Shown here: piece by piece, positions 7,353-14,651 of the stretch | How the letters are laid out: each line of letters begins with the position of its first letter | Position numbering within the stretch: the stretch's first letter is position 1 | Assembly (NCBI GenBank): GCA_913063005.1 | Contig: CAJXZI010000028.1 | Coordinates: forward strand, 1 to 14,651 | Length of the DNA stretch: 14,651 nt | Direction: 5' to 3' | DNA from: an uncultured Halieaceae bacterium | GTDB taxonomy: Bacteria; Pseudomonadota; Gammaproteobacteria; Pseudomonadales; Halieaceae | Notes under the pieces: generated by a model | Seen by the model: only the letters and a program-made list of their open reading frames with translations | What the model was told of the DNA's origin: nothing | Databases searched by the model: none | Translations under genes and position numbers: made by a program

Positions 7353-7625
7353 TTACTTCTCAGCAGGATCGAAAACCACGGCACCTTCCCTAGCAACCGT
7401 CTCAGCGCCCGCATCCGCTGCAGAAGCGCTCATCGAATCTGCCATAGAGCGAGTCTCTGTTTCACATCGTTGCGGATCACCACCACAGATTTCACAGGAC
7501 TGATCTATCCCAAGCGCGCCGATGCCGCCGCATGACCCCTTAATAGGCTCTCTTCCGGCCATGACACCGACAGCCATCGCCGCAAGAATAACGGCAAACA
7601 CAATAAAGCTAATCAGAAAAATCAT
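7353..7625 (-). CDS. nqrM: Na+-NQR maturation factor NqrM (formerly DUF539)
   Basis: NqrM is a small inner-membrane protein needed to assemble active Na+-NQR, thought to deliver iron to the metal site between NqrD and NqrE. The 90 residues comprise one N-terminal helix (about 3-23) followed by a Cys cluster, C32, C44, C47 and C54, in the family pattern CGG-x-GALGID-x-x-CEICGGDPQRC. The tail after residue 60 is Ser/Ala-rich and acidic and looks disordered. The ATG at 7625 overlaps the apbE stop as ATGA. Its place straight after nqrA-F and apbE is the usual one in gammaproteobacteria. Length and motif are normal; the variable tail is expected. Confidence 0.92.
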   Translation of the reverse strand: MIFLISFIVFAVILAAMAVGVMAGREPIKGSCGGIGALGIDQSCEICGGDPQRCETETRSMADSMSASAADAGAETVAREGAVVFDPAEK

Positions 7626-8668
7626 TGGGTATCACCCTCTCCTCTGGAAGTCGTTAACCATTTCGACATGAGCGCATTACTTGAGCTTACCAGTTGCGAT
7701 CCGTCCCGCGAAATCAGAAGAACACCAAGATCATAAACATCGGCCAATCGTAAGGCCTCTTTTGTACCGACGACCATCAGTGCAGTCGCCCAAGCGTCGG
7801 CAATCATGGTTGATGGGTGAACAACGGTTACTGAAACCAAGTCGTGCTCGATCGGCTGGGACGTCCGCGGATCGATAAGATGTGAGTAGCGAACACCATC
7901 CTGAACAAAAAAGTTACGATAATCACCGGACGTTGCGACGCCGACATCAGTGACTGATATCGCAGTGTAAACACCGCCAGCAGCACCGGGTATGGGGTTT
8001 TCAACCGCCAACCTCCAAAGATCACCGCGGGGACTGACGCCCCGTGTTTGAATCTCTCCGCCAACTTCTAGCATGAAGTTACTGACGCCGAGCTCGATGA
8101 GTTCGTCAGAGGCGAGATCTACGGCATAACCCTTTGCAATAGAAGAAAAGTCGAGCTCTGAATTAGGGTGTTTTTTGACGAAGGCCCGTGTGGATAAGTC
8201 CCACGCAAACTCCTCTAGACCGACAACCGACGCTAGAGCATCAACAGCCTCTTGCGATGGCATATCAGTAACGCCCTGCGGACCGAATCCCCATAAATTG
8301 ACAAGCGGCGACACCGACGGGTCATAAGCACCGTCTGTCGCAGTGTGAATATCAAATGCTGTGTTGAAGACCAGTGCGAAATCCCAATCGACTTCGAACA
8401 CCACCATAGCATCGAGTGCGTTCAATTGACTGATGGTCGAATCGGGTCGGTAGTGATTCATACTGTCATCTACTACCGCGAAGGCATCAACCACAGCCCG
8501 TCTAATCTGCTCGCTCGAGACATTCTCGGGAGCGTCGTAGTAGGTGAGATTCCATGTTGTACCGAATATACCGCCAGATAACTTCTCGGCTTCAACGGAC
8601 TCGCCGCAACCGACGACAAAAAGCAAAAAGGCCAGCGCTATGGCTGGCCTTCTCATTGACACTCGCAT
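7622..8668 (-). CDS. apbE: FAD:protein FMN transferase ApbE, lipoprotein
   Basis: ApbE uses FAD and Mg2+ to attach FMN through a phosphoester bond to Thr residues of NqrB and NqrC on the periplasmic side. The 348-residue protein begins with a lipoprotein signal (basic MRVSMRR, hydrophobic core 9-19, lipobox VVGC with lipidated Cys 21). Family motifs follow in order: GTTWNLTYY (36-44), DPSVSPLVNLWGFG (116-129), IAKGYAVD (177-184), EVGGE (201-205), ATSGDYRNFF (245-254), YSHLIDPRTSQP (261-272) and ADAWATALMVVG (290-301), with the metal-binding Asp 291 and Thr 295. The ATG at 8668 lies 4 nt after the nqrF stop. Earlier in-frame starts overlap nqrF and would hide the signal peptide inside the protein. 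Both predicted substrates are encoded in the same operon and carry the recognition motif. Confidence 0.93.
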   Translation of the reverse strand: MRVSMRRPAIALAFLLFVVGCGESVEAEKLSGGIFGTTWNLTYYDAPENVSSEQIRRAVVDAFAVVDDSMNHYRPDSTISQLNALDAMVVFEVDWDFALVFNTAFDIHTATDGAYDPSVSPLVNLWGFGPQGVTDMPSQEAVDALASVVGLEEFAWDLSTRAFVKKHPNSELDFSSIAKGYAVDLASDELIELGVSNFMLEVGGEIQTRGVSPRGDLWRLAVENPIPGAAGGVYTAISVTDVGVATSGDYRNFFVQDGVRYSHLIDPRTSQPIEHDLVSVTVVHPSTMIADAWATALMVVGTKEALRLADVYDLGVLLISRDGSQLVSSSNALMSKWLTTSRGEGDTQ

Positions 8669-8672
8669 GGCC

Positions 8673-9896
8673 TTAACCACCGAAGTCATCCAAGAAAATA
8701 TTCTCACGTTCGACACCGAGGTCGAGCAACATATCAATACAGGCCTTGTTCATCATGGGTGGTCCACACATGTAGAACTCACAATCCTCAGGCGCGGGAT
8801 GATCCTTGAGGTATTGCTCGTAAAGGACGTTGTGAATAAAGCCTGTTAAGCCATCCCAGTTATCCTCAGGCTGCGGATCAGAAAGCGCAACGTGCCAATC
8901 AAAGTTGTCATTCTCAGCAGCAAGGGTGTCGTAGTCCTCGACATAGAACATCTCGCGTAGTGAACGCGCACCATACCAAAAGCTGATCTTGCGATCGGTC
9001 TTGATTCGACGAAGCTGATCGAAAATGTGCGAGCGCATAGGCGCCATGCCCGCACCACCACCGATGAACACCATTTCCGCATCGGTCTCTTTGGCAAAGA
9101 ACTCACCAAACGGACCGTAAACGTTTACCTTGTCACCAGCCTTGAGGTTGAAGACCCAGCTCGACATGATGCCTGGTGGCAGGCCTTCCGTGCGCGGTGG
9201 AGGCGTAGCGACTCGGATATTGAACTTAACCACCCCCTTTTCTTCAGGGTAATTCGCCATCGAGTAGGCGCGAATTGTGGTGTCAGGACATGAAGACTCA
9301 AGCTTGAAGAAACCGAAGTGCTCCCAGTCACCGCGGTACTCCTCGCCAATGTCGAAGTCTGAGAATTTCACCGCGTGAGGTGGGCACTCAAGCTGCACAT
9401 AACCGCCAGCTCGGAAGTCGACACTCTCGCCCTCGGGTAATTTGAGTACGAGTTCTTTGATGAAGGTGGCTACGTTGTCGTTTGACTCAACGGTACACTC
9501 CCACTGCTTAACCCCAAAAACCTCTTCCGGTATCTCGATCTTCATGTCTTGCTTGACCGGAGTCTGACACGACAAGCGCCAGCCTTCATTGGCTTCTCGA
9601 CGCGTAAAGTGAGTCGCCTCAGTGGGCAACAACGAACCGCCGCCCTCCTCTACAACGCACTTGCACTGAGCGCAGGTACCGCCTCCACCACAGGCACTGG
9701 CAAGAAACAGGTCAGCGTCCGCAAGCGTTTGCAGAAGCTTACCGCCTGCAGGGACTTGAATTGTCTTCTCACCATTAATCTCGATATTGATATTGCCACT
9801 CGCAACCAATTTGCTGCGTGCTGCAAGAATGACCATTACCAAGGCGACAACAACGGCAGTGAACATGCCAACGCCAAAGAAAATAGTTGTAAACAC
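8673..9896 (-). CDS. nqrF: Na+-NQR subunit F, NADH dehydrogenase with 2Fe-2S and FAD
   Basis: NqrF is the entry point of Na+-NQR, taking hydride from NADH onto FAD and passing electrons to a 2Fe-2S centre. The 407 residues run as one N-terminal membrane helix (about 4-26), a plant-type ferredoxin domain (about 35-125) with cluster ligands C69, C75, C78 and C110, and a ferredoxin-reductase module. That module has the FAD motif RAYSMANYP (209-217), the NADH-binding GGGAGMAPMRSH (279-290), and CGPPMMN near 377-383. The C-terminus LDDFGG is typical. An extra Cys (C80) lies beside the cluster and is not a known ligand. The start is GTG at 9896, supported by TAGGAGA about 5 nt upstream. nqrE ends 29 nt earlier, the widest gap in the nqr operon. 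Cofactor residues match the V. cholerae protein with a one-residue shift. Confidence 0.97.
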   Translation of the reverse strand: MFTTIFFGVGMFTAVVVALVMVILAARSKLVASGNINIEINGEKTIQVPAGGKLLQTLADADLFLASACGGGGTCAQCKCVVEEGGGSLLPTEATHFTRREANEGWRLSCQTPVKQDMKIEIPEEVFGVKQWECTVESNDNVATFIKELVLKLPEGESVDFRAGGYVQLECPPHAVKFSDFDIGEEYRGDWEHFGFFKLESSCPDTTIRAYSMANYPEEKGVVKFNIRVATPPPRTEGLPPGIMSSWVFNLKAGDKVNVYGPFGEFFAKETDAEMVFIGGGAGMAPMRSHIFDQLRRIKTDRKISFWYGARSLREMFYVEDYDTLAAENDNFDWHVALSDPQPEDNWDGLTGFIHNVLYEQYLKDHPAPEDCEFYMCGPPMMNKACIDMLLDLGVERENIFLDDFGG

Positions 9897-9925
9897 TTAT
9901 CTCTCCTAACGCTTCTTACAGCGAA

Positions 9926-10534
9926 TTAGATATCGATGCCGCCGAATGACATAAAGCCCAACGACATCAGTCCCACAGTGATAAAGGTTATGCCCAGCCC
10001 CTGCAACCCATCGGGCACATCGCTGTACTTAAGCTTTTCTCGGATACCAGCCAAGGCGACGATCGCTAAGGCCCAGCCTACGCCGGAACCGAAACCAAAT
10101 ACCACGCTCTCACCGAAATCATAGCTACGCTCAACCATGAACAATGAAGCACCCAGGATCGCGCAGTTCACGGTAATCAGCGGAAGGAATACGCCCAACG
10201 CCGCATACAGTGCCGGCACATACTTATCCAAGAACATTTCTAGGATCTGTACCAGTGCCGCAATAACGCCGATGTAAGACAGCAAACCCAAAAAGCTCAG
10301 GTCCAGATCGGGATAGCCCGCCCATGCGAGTGCGCCGTCGGCAAGCAAGTTCTGATAGATCAAGTTATTAACAGGAACGGTGATCGTGAGCACCACGACA
10401 ACCGCAACACCCAAACCAAAGGCCGCGGAAATTTTCTTTGAAACCGCTAAAAATGTGCACATGCCCAGAAAGAAGGCGAGCGCCATGTTTTCGATAAAGA
10501 CAGCTCGAACAAAAAGACTCAGATAATGTTCCAT
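9926..10534 (-). CDS. nqrE: Na+-NQR subunit E, membrane protein
   Basis: NqrE is one of two related six-helix subunits with opposite topology that together hold an iron or 2Fe-2S centre inside the membrane on the electron path. The 202 residues are almost entirely hydrophobic helices. The two metal-ligand Cys are visible: C26 in FLGMCTFLAVS and C124 in ITVNCAILGASLF, equivalent to V. cholerae C26 and C120. The ATG at 10534 overlaps the nqrD stop (TAATG) and has an excellent GAGGAGG site 7 nt upstream. NqrE resembles RnfA, but the nqr context settles the name. Confidence 0.96.
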   Translation of the reverse strand: MEHYLSLFVRAVFIENMALAFFLGMCTFLAVSKKISAAFGLGVAVVVVLTITVPVNNLIYQNLLADGALAWAGYPDLDLSFLGLLSYIGVIAALVQILEMFLDKYVPALYAALGVFLPLITVNCAILGASLFMVERSYDFGESVVFGFGSGVGWALAIVALAGIREKLKYSDVPDGLQGLGITFITVGLMSLGFMSFGGIDI

Positions 10535-11193
10535 TACGCAGCCTCCTCGGTCGCAGTATGCTTGGCAATCTTGAATTCAGGCTCTTCGACTTGGTCGGTC
10601 TGAACTGCGCGAATCGCCCAAATTAGGAAACCGATTAAGAAGAACGCACTGGGTGGAAGCAGTAACAGTCCATTGGGGTTGTACCAACCACCTTCGGTGA
10701 CCAACGGAAGAATCTCGACACCGAACAGCTTACCTGCGCCAAATAGCTCTCGGACAAAGCCAACGACCAACAGAACAAACGAGTAACCAAGACCGTTACC
10801 CAAACCGTCTAGAAAGCTGGGTAGTGGCGGGTTCTTCATAGCAAAGGCTTCTGCGCGTCCCATAACAATACAGTTCGTAATGATCAAACCCACAAAAACC
10901 GAAAGTTGCTTAGAAATATCGTAGGCAACCGCCTTTAAAATTTGATCCACGACAATCACCAGCGAGGCAATGATCGTCATCTGAACGATGATGCGAATAC
11001 TCGAGGGGATGAAATTACGAATCATCGAGATAAAAAACGATGAGCAGGCGGTGACGGCAGTCAATGCGATTGACATTACGAGGCTGACCTCGAGCGACGA
11101 GGTTACCGCCAACGCTGAGCAGATACCAAGGATCTGCAGAGCAATCGGATTGTTCTGGATGATGGGCGAAAAAAGTGTCTCGCGAATATTCAT
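10534..11193 (-). CDS. nqrD: Na+-NQR subunit D, membrane protein
   Basis: NqrD is the partner of NqrE in forming the intramembrane metal site and part of the Na+ pathway. The 219 residues hold about six membrane helices, with the ligand Cys at C25 in LGICSALAVT and C108 in LIITNCIVMGRAEAFA, matching V. cholerae C29 and C112. The last 20 residues are a charged tail (DQVEEPEFKIAKHTATEEAA). Two adjacent starts exist. ATG at 11193 lies 8 nt after GGAGGT and overlaps the nqrC stop as TGATG; GTG at 11196 lies 5 nt after it. I used the ATG; the difference is one residue. Confidence 0.96.
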   Translation of the reverse strand: MNIRETLFSPIIQNNPIALQILGICSALAVTSSLEVSLVMSIALTAVTACSSFFISMIRNFIPSSIRIIVQMTIIASLVIVVDQILKAVAYDISKQLSVFVGLIITNCIVMGRAEAFAMKNPPLPSFLDGLGNGLGYSFVLLVVGFVRELFGAGKLFGVEILPLVTEGGWYNPNGLLLLPPSAFFLIGFLIWAIRAVQTDQVEEPEFKIAKHTATEEAA

Positions 11194-11969
11194 CACGCGT
11201 TACCTCCACGGATATTACCTAGCAACGGTGCAAAACCATCGTCACCGAGCCAGTACTGAACAAGATTGTGTACGCCCTTGGTTGTTAGCGTAGCGCCTGA
11301 TAGCCCGTCTACCTGCCAGCTAGCGTCGCTAGAGGCTGGATTGACAGCGCCTTTGAGTACGCTGATGGCAACTTCACCGTCCTTGTACGCCAGTTTACCT
11401 GGCCATTTAGCTTTCCAATTGGGGTTGTCGACCTCGCCTCCCAATCCCGGTGTTTCGCCGTGCTCGTAGAATCCAAGACCGACAATCGTATTGGCATCTG
11501 ACTCAAGCGCGACGAAGCCGTACAGCGTGGACCAAAGACCGTAACCGTGGATTGGTAAAATAATGCGGTCTAGGGCACCCGATTCGTCATTCACAAGATA
11601 AACCGTCGCGCGGTTTTCTCGTCGCAGGATCTTTGCAGGGTCCTCGTCGCCCGATAGCGCTTTGGAACTCGCCGGATCCTTGGCAGCCTTGCGCTGATCA
11701 AAGGTTGACGGGTCAACCTCATCCAAAAACACGCCTGTATCAAGATCTACAATGCGGGTCTGGATACTTGCGAACTGCTCTTCAACGCTGAGTTCAGGGT
11801 TGTAGAGTCCGCCCGCCATAAGGATATTGCGTTTCAAATCACGCGCTTTGTTCGCCGCTTGCTGGGGCTTCAAGGCAACTGCCGCTGTAGATACAACCAC
11901 AGAACAGACAATGCAGAGCCCTAGCGCGACCGTGAGTACGCGAGAAAGCGTTTCGTTCTTAGCTGACAC
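11193..11969 (-). CDS. nqrC: Na+-NQR subunit C, covalent FMN subunit
   Basis: NqrC carries one of the two covalently bound FMN groups, on the periplasmic side. The 258 residues consist of one N-terminal membrane helix (about 11-34) and a periplasmic domain with HGYGLWSTLYGFVAL (about 141-155), EHGETPGLGGEV (169-180) and the flavinylation motif DGLSGAT (221-227). Thr 227 is the predicted FMN attachment residue. The start is GTG at 11969: AGAGGAGA stands 7 nt upstream, and the protein then begins SAKNETLSR with a short basic lead into the helix. The longer in-frame reading from 12038 adds 23 residues that are just nqrB DNA in another frame. The start overlaps the nqrB stop by 11 nt, so the ribosome-binding site is inside nqrB. 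Confidence 0.96.
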   Translation of the reverse strand: MSAKNETLSRVLTVALGLCIVCSVVVSTAAVALKPQQAANKARDLKRNILMAGGLYNPELSVEEQFASIQTRIVDLDTGVFLDEVDPSTFDQRKAAKDPASSKALSGDEDPAKILRRENRATVYLVNDESGALDRIILPIHGYGLWSTLYGFVALESDANTIVGLGFYEHGETPGLGGEVDNPNWKAKWPGKLAYKDGEVAISVLKGAVNPASSDASWQVDGLSGATLTTKGVHNLVQYWLGDDGFAPLLGNIRGGNA

Positions 11970-13158
11970 GAGCAAGTCTCCTCTTAATATTTGCCTGCAC
12001 CACAAAATTGTCGAACAACGGAGCAAACAGGTTTGCAAACAAAATGGCGAGCATCATGCCCTCTGGGAAGGCTGGGTTAACCACGCGAATCAGCACACAC
12101 ATAACCCCGATGAGTGCGCCGTAGGCCCATCGACCGCCGTTGGTCATTGCCGCAGACACAGGGTCCGTCGCCATAAAGAAAGCGCCAAAGGCGAAACTTC
12201 CTACGACCATATGCCAATACCAAGGCATCGCGAACATGGGGTTGCTATCGGACCCAATGGCGTTAAGCAGCAGAGAGAAGCCAATCATACCCGCGAAGCA
12301 GCCAGCCACCACGCGCCACGACGCGATCCCCATCAACAAGAGAACGCCGCCGCCGATCATGATTGCCAGCGTTGAGGTCTCTCCAATCGAACCGGGCATA
12401 GCACCCAAAAACGCTTCTGACCACGTGTAGGCTGAAGTAAGGCCTGCCATGCCGTCGTTTGCAACAACGCTGAGGGCTGTGGCACCTGAGTAACCATCTA
12501 CGGCTGTCCACACGGTGTCGCCAGAGAGCTGGGCGGGGTATGCGAAGTAAAGGAAAGCACGCCCGGTAAGCGCTGGGTTTAGGAAGTTTTTCCCTGTTCC
12601 ACCGAACACTTCCTTGGCAACGACAATACCGAAAGTAATACCCATCGCAGCCTGCCAAAGAGGCAGATCGGGCGGCAGCGTGAGTGTGAACAGGATCGAT
12701 GTAACAAAAAAGCCCTCGTTAATCTCATGGCCACGCTTCATAGCAAACAGCACTTCCCAGAAACCACCTACCGCAAATGTGATCGCGTAGAGTGGCAGGA
12801 AGTGGACCGCACCATAAAGGAAGTTATCCCAAAGACTATTCGGGTCGAAACCGCCTAGGCTGGCGACAATCGCGCCGCGCCATCCATCTAAAGCATAACC
12901 GCCGGCTGCGATGACTTCATTGGCGTGGTATCCAATGTTGTACATCCCGTAAAACATCGCGGGAAACGTGCAAAACCACACCGTGATCATAATGCGCTTG
13001 AGGTCAATCCCATCGCGAACGTGCGCTGATGCTTTCGTTACGCTGGAGGGGCTGTAGAAAATGGTATCCACCGCCTCAAACAGCGCATACCAGGACTCGT
13101 ATTTACCGCCCGGTTTAAAATGAGGCTCAAGATTGTCTAACGTACTGCGTAATCCCAC
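11959..13158 (-). CDS. nqrB: Na+-NQR subunit B, main membrane subunit with covalent FMN and riboflavin
   Basis: NqrB is the largest membrane subunit, holding a covalent FMN and riboflavin and forming the Na+ translocation path. The 399 residues hold about ten helices. The flavinylation motif DGYSGAT lies at 221-227 with Thr 227 as the FMN site. The conserved KRGHEINEGFFVTS lies at 141-154; its Gly 143 and Glu 148 lie in the segment where V. cholerae Gly 140 and Glu 144 affect quinone and inhibitor binding. FNPALTGRAF-type sequence (here NFLNPALTGRAF, 191-202) and FFMATDPVSA (327-336) are also typical. The start is GTG at 13158 with AGAGGGG about 6 nt upstream, 3 nt after the nqrA stop. It resembles RnfD, but length and neighbours fit NqrB. 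Confidence 0.97.
   Translation of the reverse strand: MGLRSTLDNLEPHFKPGGKYESWYALFEAVDTIFYSPSSVTKASAHVRDGIDLKRIMITVWFCTFPAMFYGMYNIGYHANEVIAAGGYALDGWRGAIVASLGGFDPNSLWDNFLYGAVHFLPLYAITFAVGGFWEVLFAMKRGHEINEGFFVTSILFTLTLPPDLPLWQAAMGITFGIVVAKEVFGGTGKNFLNPALTGRAFLYFAYPAQLSGDTVWTAVDGYSGATALSVVANDGMAGLTSAYTWSEAFLGAMPGSIGETSTLAIMIGGGVLLLMGIASWRVVAGCFAGMIGFSLLLNAIGSDSNPMFAMPWYWHMVVGSFAFGAFFMATDPVSAAMTNGGRWAYGALIGVMCVLIRVVNPAFPEGMMLAILFANLFAPLFDNFVVQANIKRRLARVS
11977..11984 (-). promoter_or_regulatory. Ribosome-binding site that fixes the nqrC GTG start
   Basis: The minus strand reads AGAGGAGA here, followed by 7 nt and then GTG at 11969. It lies inside the last codons of nqrB. Its strength and spacing favour the GTG over any ATG further upstream in the same frame, so nqrC is likely translated by reinitiation coupled to nqrB termination. 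Confidence 0.75.
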
Positions 13159-13161
13159 GAC

Positions 13162-14508
13162 TTACCCCTCTTTCTCAATGCGCGCCAGGTTGTCTCGCAA
13201 AACCGGACCGTATTCATATTTCCCTGGGCACACGTAGGTGCACAGCGCCAAATCCTCCTCGTCGAGCTCTAAGCAGCCCAGAGCCTGCGCAGTCTCCGTA
13301 TCGCCCACCAGCAGTGCTCGAAGCAACTGCGTAGGTAATACGTCGAGCGGCATGACACGCTCGTAGGCACCTACCGGCACCATGGCTCGCTCGGAACCGT
13401 TGGTGGTTGTTGTCATAGCAAGTGGCTTCTTACCGAAGAGGCTCGATAGATAGATTCCCATCGCAGAGTGCTTTTTCGTACCTGGCGCCAGCCAGCCCAT
13501 GAAGACGCGATCGCGCCCTTCCGATAGGACAGAGATCTGGTTGTCAAAACGCCCCAGATAGGCTGAGTGCGCCTGCACTCCTCTCCCACCAAGGACCGAC
13601 CCACTGATCAGGCGATTCTCGCCAGCAGCCTGGTTGCCCGCCGTCACCGCTTCCATGTCGGCTCCGCGCGCGGTACGGATAATTTCGGGCGTAGACACAG
13701 CCGGTCCAGACACTGAAACCACACGGGATGTATCGATCTCGCCACGCAAGAAAAGATTACCAATAGCAATCACGTCTTGATAGTTGATCGTCCACGCGAG
13801 CTTGGTGAGCGAGGCGCCCTGAAGGAAATGAACATGTGTACCCGGAAGACCTGCAGGATGCGGACCTGAGAACTCAGCCACTTGAACGCGGTCATGGGTG
13901 GCTATCGGCGCCTGACTGCCCGCGGCAACACAAACGTGGACCGGACAATCCACCAAGGCGGCAAGCACTTCCTGGCCGGCTACGAAAGACTCCGCCTGTT
14001 CGGCAATCACCCATTCAGGATTCACCGCGTGCGGACGCGTATCCATCGCAGTCACAAACACACCAGCGGGTGTTGTTGCGGGATCCGCTACTTTATTGAA
14101 TGGACGTACTCTCAAGGCGGTCCACTCGCCTGACGCGAGCAACCGAGCCTTGATATCCTCTGCGGATAACGAGCCGATGTCCTCCCTGGCGACTGCATCC
14201 CAACGTATAGCATCGGCAGACTCATCCACTTCAATCACGATTGACTGGAATACGCGCCGCGCTCCTCGATTAATTGCTGAGACGCGACCCGAGGCAGGAG
14301 CCGTGTACACGACCCCTTCACATTTCTTGTCAGTAAAAAGCGCTTGACCTTTGGCGACGGTGTCACCCTCGGCCACAGCCATGGTTGGTTTCATTCCAAT
14401 GTAGTCGGCTCCAACAAGCGCTACATTACGTGGCGAGAACTCTCGAGCAAGCGATTGCTCTGGAGCCCCTGCCAATGGGATATTGAGTCCCCGGCGAATT
14501 TTTATCAT
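13162..14508 (-). CDS. nqrA: Na+-NQR subunit A
   Basis: NqrA is the peripheral cytoplasmic subunit of Na+-NQR, associated with quinone binding, and has no membrane helix. The 448 residues start MIKIRRGLNIPLAGAPEQ, the family signature, followed by GADYIGMKPTMAVAEGDTVA (about 33-52), a barrel-sandwich segment related to RnfC, and near the end CTYVCPGKYEYGP. The length matches the usual ~446. I chose ATG at 14508 and not the in-frame ATG at 14532, because the shorter form begins exactly where homologues do and AGGGAAGGG lies directly upstream (14518-14510). It is first of eight NQR-related genes. It faces away from a possible divergent gene beginning at 14595, so its promoter should lie within the 86 nt between them; I see no convincing -10/-35 pair there. 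Confidence 0.96.
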   Translation of the reverse strand: MIKIRRGLNIPLAGAPEQSLAREFSPRNVALVGADYIGMKPTMAVAEGDTVAKGQALFTDKKCEGVVYTAPASGRVSAINRGARRVFQSIVIEVDESADAIRWDAVAREDIGSLSAEDIKARLLASGEWTALRVRPFNKVADPATTPAGVFVTAMDTRPHAVNPEWVIAEQAESFVAGQEVLAALVDCPVHVCVAAGSQAPIATHDRVQVAEFSGPHPAGLPGTHVHFLQGASLTKLAWTINYQDVIAIGNLFLRGEIDTSRVVSVSGPAVSTPEIIRTARGADMEAVTAGNQAAGENRLISGSVLGGRGVQAHSAYLGRFDNQISVLSEGRDRVFMGWLAPGTKKHSAMGIYLSSLFGKKPLAMTTTTNGSERAMVPVGAYERVMPLDVLPTQLLRALLVGDTETAQALGCLELDEEDLALCTYVCPGKYEYGPVLRDNLARIEKEG

Positions 14509-14586
14509 GCCCTTCCCTATCATCGTTCGCATAACGCGCGCACGCGCTTCCGCTAGCTGTCGTGTAGTCAGCTTGCACCGAAGCGG

Positions 14587-14603
14587 ATCAGACGATGTCT
14601 GAT
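14587..14603. promoter_or_regulatory. Palindrome ATCAGAC-GAT-GTCTGAT upstream of nqrA, possible operator
   Basis: Two perfect 7-bp inverted arms are separated by 3 nt, centred 87 nt upstream of the nqrA start and overlapping the start codon of the possible divergent gene. Dyads of this size often bind dimeric regulators, but I do not recognise the motif, and part of it could be coding sequence. Confidence 0.3.
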
Positions 14604-14651
14604 GTGAGCGTGGCCACTCCCCCCAGTGAAGTGAACTACAGGTTTGCCGGC
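14595..14651 (+). CDS. Possible start of a divergent gene, cut by the window edge
   Basis: From ATG at 14595 the plus strand is open to the edge for 19 codons, MSDVSVATPPSEVNYRFAG. An in-frame stop at 14565-14567 bounds it upstream, and the ribosome-binding site is weak (AGCGGA about 7 nt before). Ser/Asp/Thr/Pro-rich beginnings are common in real proteins, and divergence from nqrA makes sense, but 19 residues do not identify a family. It could be a chance reading frame. Confidence 0.35.
   Translation, partial: MSDVSVATPPSEVNYRFAG

Noticed and set aside
8669..8737. N-terminal extension of ApbE
   Set aside because: It is nqrF 3' coding sequence in another frame, and using it would bury the lipoprotein signal peptide.
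9549..9929. 126-codon plus-strand open frame opposite nqrF
   Set aside because: A shadow of the nqrF ferredoxin domain; no protein-like features.
11970..12038. N-terminal extension of NqrC
   Set aside because: It is nqrB 3' coding sequence; the GTG at 11969 has a strong, well-spaced ribosome-binding site.
11827..12375. 182-codon plus-strand open frame antisense to nqrB and nqrC
   Set aside because: It lies wholly opposite two strongly conserved genes, its product is rich in His and Arg without any domain pattern, and no ribosome-binding site was seen.
12263..12658. 131-codon minus-strand frame inside nqrB
   Set aside because: It overlaps nqrB in an alternative frame and gives an Arg/Cys-rich composition typical of frame shadows.
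1..14651. CRISPR array, transposon, phage, toxin-antitoxin, riboswitch or defence system
   Set aside because: No direct-repeat arrays, terminal inverted repeats, integrase or transposase motifs, tRNA ends or nuclease modules were seen. Genes are contiguous housekeeping functions with little free space.

Overview
The window is a compact, almost gene-saturated piece of a gammaproteobacterial chromosome. It encodes a complete Na+-translocating NADH:quinone oxidoreductase (NQR), the LolCDE lipoprotein exporter, a DUF2062 membrane protein, ComEC and ExbB/ExbD. The Na+-NQR and the proteins' resemblance to marine gammaproteobacterial homologues suggest a marine or halotolerant, aerobic, didermic bacterium. 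A Cellvibrionales-like relative is possible, but genus and family cannot be fixed from sequence alone. From memory, the gene neighbourhood resembles the nqr-lol-comEC-exbBD-lpxK region of Pseudomonas.

Layout, right to left because nearly everything is on the minus strand. At the right edge is the first 57 nt of a possible divergent gene. Then come nqrA-B-C-D-E-F, followed by apbE (the flavin transferase that loads FMN on NqrB and NqrC) and nqrM (a small Cys-rich maturation factor). These eight genes are separated by 0-29 nt or overlap. lolC begins only 5 nt after nqrM and runs into lolD and lolE with stop/start overlaps, so eleven genes could form one transcription unit. The only clear plus-strand gene, the DUF2062 protein, meets lolE tail to tail with a 3-nt overlap. 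comEC is divergent from it, and exbB and exbD follow comEC behind a plausible sigma70 promoter.

The left edge is abnormal. exbD breaks off at about position 266-270 and is joined to an out-of-frame fragment of argS (arginyl-tRNA synthetase) that begins in mid-gene. GC content is about 48% in exbD and about 62% in the argS piece (hand counts over 240 nt each). This looks like an assembly chimera or a recombination breakpoint, not a fused gene.

Functionally, Na+-NQR exports Na+ while oxidising NADH. LolCDE releases lipoproteins from the inner membrane; the ApbE here itself has a lipoprotein signal. ExbB/ExbD convert ion-motive force to envelope work, and ComEC imports DNA. No CRISPR array, insertion sequence, tRNA, rRNA or phage feature was seen, and I found no convincing undescribed system. 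The only gene-free stretch near or above 100 nt is the 158-nt comEC/DUF2062 gap.
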